This document shows, piece after piece, positions 5,495 through 6,593 of a stretch of 6,593 nt of DNA. The stretch is from Haemophilus sp. GTDB lineage: Bacteria > Pseudomonadota > Gammaproteobacteria > Enterobacterales > Pasteurellaceae. The notes under the pieces were generated by a model that saw only the letters and a list, made by a program, of their open reading frames with translations, was not told the DNA's origin and ran no database searches. Each line of letters starts with the position of its first letter. The stretch's first letter is position 1. The DNA lies in contig JAHZCF010000093.1 in assembly GCA_019423005.1 (NCBI GenBank), positions 1 to 6,593 on the forward strand, read 5' to 3'. The position numbers and the translations under genes were made by a program.

Positions 5495-5521
5495 GAAAAT
5501 GCCTTCATTCTACTTTAAAAT
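5493..5521 (+). promoter_or_regulatory. Candidate sigma70 promoter of opsX
   Basis: TAGAAA (5493-5498, 4 of 6 matches) and TAAAAT (5516-5521, 5 of 6 matches) are separated by exactly 17 bp in the 77-bp gap between kdkA and opsX. Transcription would start near 5528, about 24 bases before the opsX ATG. The -35 overlaps the candidate kdkA -10 box, so the two promoters may compete. Confidence 0.5.
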
Positions 5522-5551
5522 AGACGGAAATTAAATGCGTGAGGAACTCAA

Positions 5552-6593
5552 ATGTCCCATTCTCCACTTTTTGCCTCTCCCCCTAAATCACTTTGTATTT
5601 TGCGTTTGTCTGCTGTGGGTGATGTTTGCCATGCACTTGCTGTAGTGCAGCATATTCAACGTCATTGGCCACAAACGAAATTAACGTGGATTGTGGGTAA
5701 AACAGAAATGAGCCTGCTTTCCGGTATTGAAGGCGTGGAACTGGTTCCTTACGATAAAAAGAGCGGTTGGAAAGGCGTGTGGAATTTATGGATGTTTTTG
5801 AAAAATAATCAATTTGATGCGCTTTTGAATATGCAGACGGCATTTCGTGCTTCTATTATCTCTCTTGGCATTCAAGCGAAATATAAAATTGGATTTGGCA
5901 AAAAACGTTCTCGAGAAGGGCAGTGGTTGTTTGTGAATCGTCGTATTCAAGATCCTGAAACGCCTCATGTGCTAGATGGTTTTATGGCTTTTGCCGATTA
6001 TCTTGGTGTACCACCGGCAGAAATGCTTTCTTGGCAATTGGCAATTTCTGATTCAGATCGAGAATATGCCAAACAGTTTATTGATCCTACACGTAAAAAT
6101 CTGATTATTTCTCCTTGCTCTAGTAAAGCCGAGAAAGATTGGTTGGTGGAGCGTTATGCGGAAGTGGCAAATATTGCTCATCAACATAATGTGAATGTAA
6201 TTTTTTGCAGTTCACCGGCAAAACGCGAATTAGAAATGGTGAAAAAAATTACCGCACTTTGTGATTTTGAACCGGTTGATGCTTCAGGAAAAACCAGTTT
6301 GAAACAGCTTGCTGCATTAATTCATCAAGCAAATTTAGTCATCTCGCCCGATTCTGGTCCAGCTCATATCGCTACCACGCAAGGCACGTCAGTGATTGGA
6401 TTGTATGCCTATCACAATCCATTGCGCACCGCACCTTATCATAATCTGGATAATGTGGTATCGGTATATGAAGAAAATGTGCAAAAAGAACAAGGAAAAC
6501 CTTCAAGCGAATTGCCTTGGGCGACCAAATTAAAAGGTAAAAATTTAATGGCTGAAATTCAGGTAGAGCAAGTGGTGGCTCAGATGAGAGCTT
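5552..6593 (+). CDS. opsX: Lipopolysaccharide heptosyltransferase I (partial, runs off the window end)
   Basis: OpsX is a GT9-family glycosyltransferase that transfers the first L-glycero-D-manno-heptose from an ADP-heptose donor to phosphorylated Kdo in the Haemophilus inner core, at the cytoplasmic face of the inner membrane. 347 codons are visible and one base of the next follows; the family length is close to this, so only the stop codon or a few residues should be missing. The N-terminal motif RLSAVGDVCHA (18-28) holds the likely catalytic Asp24. SPDSGPAHIA (266-275) is the conserved C-terminal donor-binding motif with Asp267 and His272. The start ATG 5552 has GAGGAA (5541-5546) 5 bases upstream. 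It is divergent from kdkA, the kinase acting one step earlier. A WaaF/WaaC-type heptosyltransferase is the alternative; the kdkA neighbour favours opsX. Confidence 0.94.
   Translation, partial: MSHSPLFASPPKSLCILRLSAVGDVCHALAVVQHIQRHWPQTKLTWIVGKTEMSLLSGIEGVELVPYDKKSGWKGVWNLWMFLKNNQFDALLNMQTAFRASIISLGIQAKYKIGFGKKRSREGQWLFVNRRIQDPETPHVLDGFMAFADYLGVPPAEMLSWQLAISDSDREYAKQFIDPTRKNLIISPCSSKAEKDWLVERYAEVANIAHQHNVNVIFCSSPAKRELEMVKKITALCDFEPVDASGKTSLKQLAALIHQANLVISPDSGPAHIATTQGTSVIGLYAYHNPLRTAPYHNLDNVVSVYEENVQKEQGKPSSELPWATKLKGKNLMAEIQVEQVVAQMRA
6251..6259 (-). repeat. DNA uptake signal sequence in opsX
   Basis: ACCGCACTT is a perfect core in minus orientation, encoding Thr234-Ala235-Leu236 of opsX. 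The same Thr-Ala-Leu reading is used by the core at 1284 in glyS. Confidence 0.9.

Noticed and set aside
5583..5968. Minus-strand open frames over opsX (5583-5843 and 5786-5968), and a second frame at 4805-4987 in kdkA
   Set aside because: They overlap the well-supported opsX and kdkA genes and show no motif or start signal.

Overview
The window looks like ordinary chromosome from a Haemophilus-type member of the Pasteurellaceae. Six perfect copies of the 9-bp Haemophilus-type DNA uptake signal (AAGTGCGGT or its complement) occur in 6.6 kb, where about 0.05 would be expected by chance. The gene content also fits: a beta-subunit glycyl-tRNA synthetase, and the Kdo kinase (kdkA) and heptosyltransferase I (opsX) pair of the short, single-Kdo lipopolysaccharide made by Haemophilus. 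I cannot name the species.

Layout. Positions 1-241 hold no convincing gene. They contain a 204-bp MITE-like element, 38-241, with perfect 40-bp terminal inverted repeats that each carry an inner hairpin. Next is a small AT-rich gene (264-560, +) for a predicted membrane-anchored zinc-ribbon protein of unknown function. It lies 21 bp before glyS (582-2648, +) and is probably cotranscribed with it. A hairpin terminator follows glyS. A strong promoter then drives a tRNA gene (2739-2815, +) with a CAT anticodon; its identity elements make it the lysidine-type, AUA-reading tRNA-Ile2 rather than tRNA-Met. A terminator separates it from a Kef-type CPA2 cation:proton antiporter (2875-4704, +). A hairpin built around an uptake signal separates this gene from kdkA (4749-5474, -). 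kdkA is transcribed away from opsX (5552 to beyond the window end, +) from a 77-bp shared control region.

How the genes work together. glyS and the tRNA gene serve translation. kdkA and opsX act at successive steps of the lipopolysaccharide inner core: Kdo phosphorylation and addition of the first heptose. The antiporter is a housekeeping membrane transporter with no visible partner gene. I found no phage, CRISPR, toxin-antitoxin or defence system, and nothing that amounts to a new multi-gene system. The least explained part is the left end, where the repeat element abuts a compositionally odd small gene just ahead of glyS.
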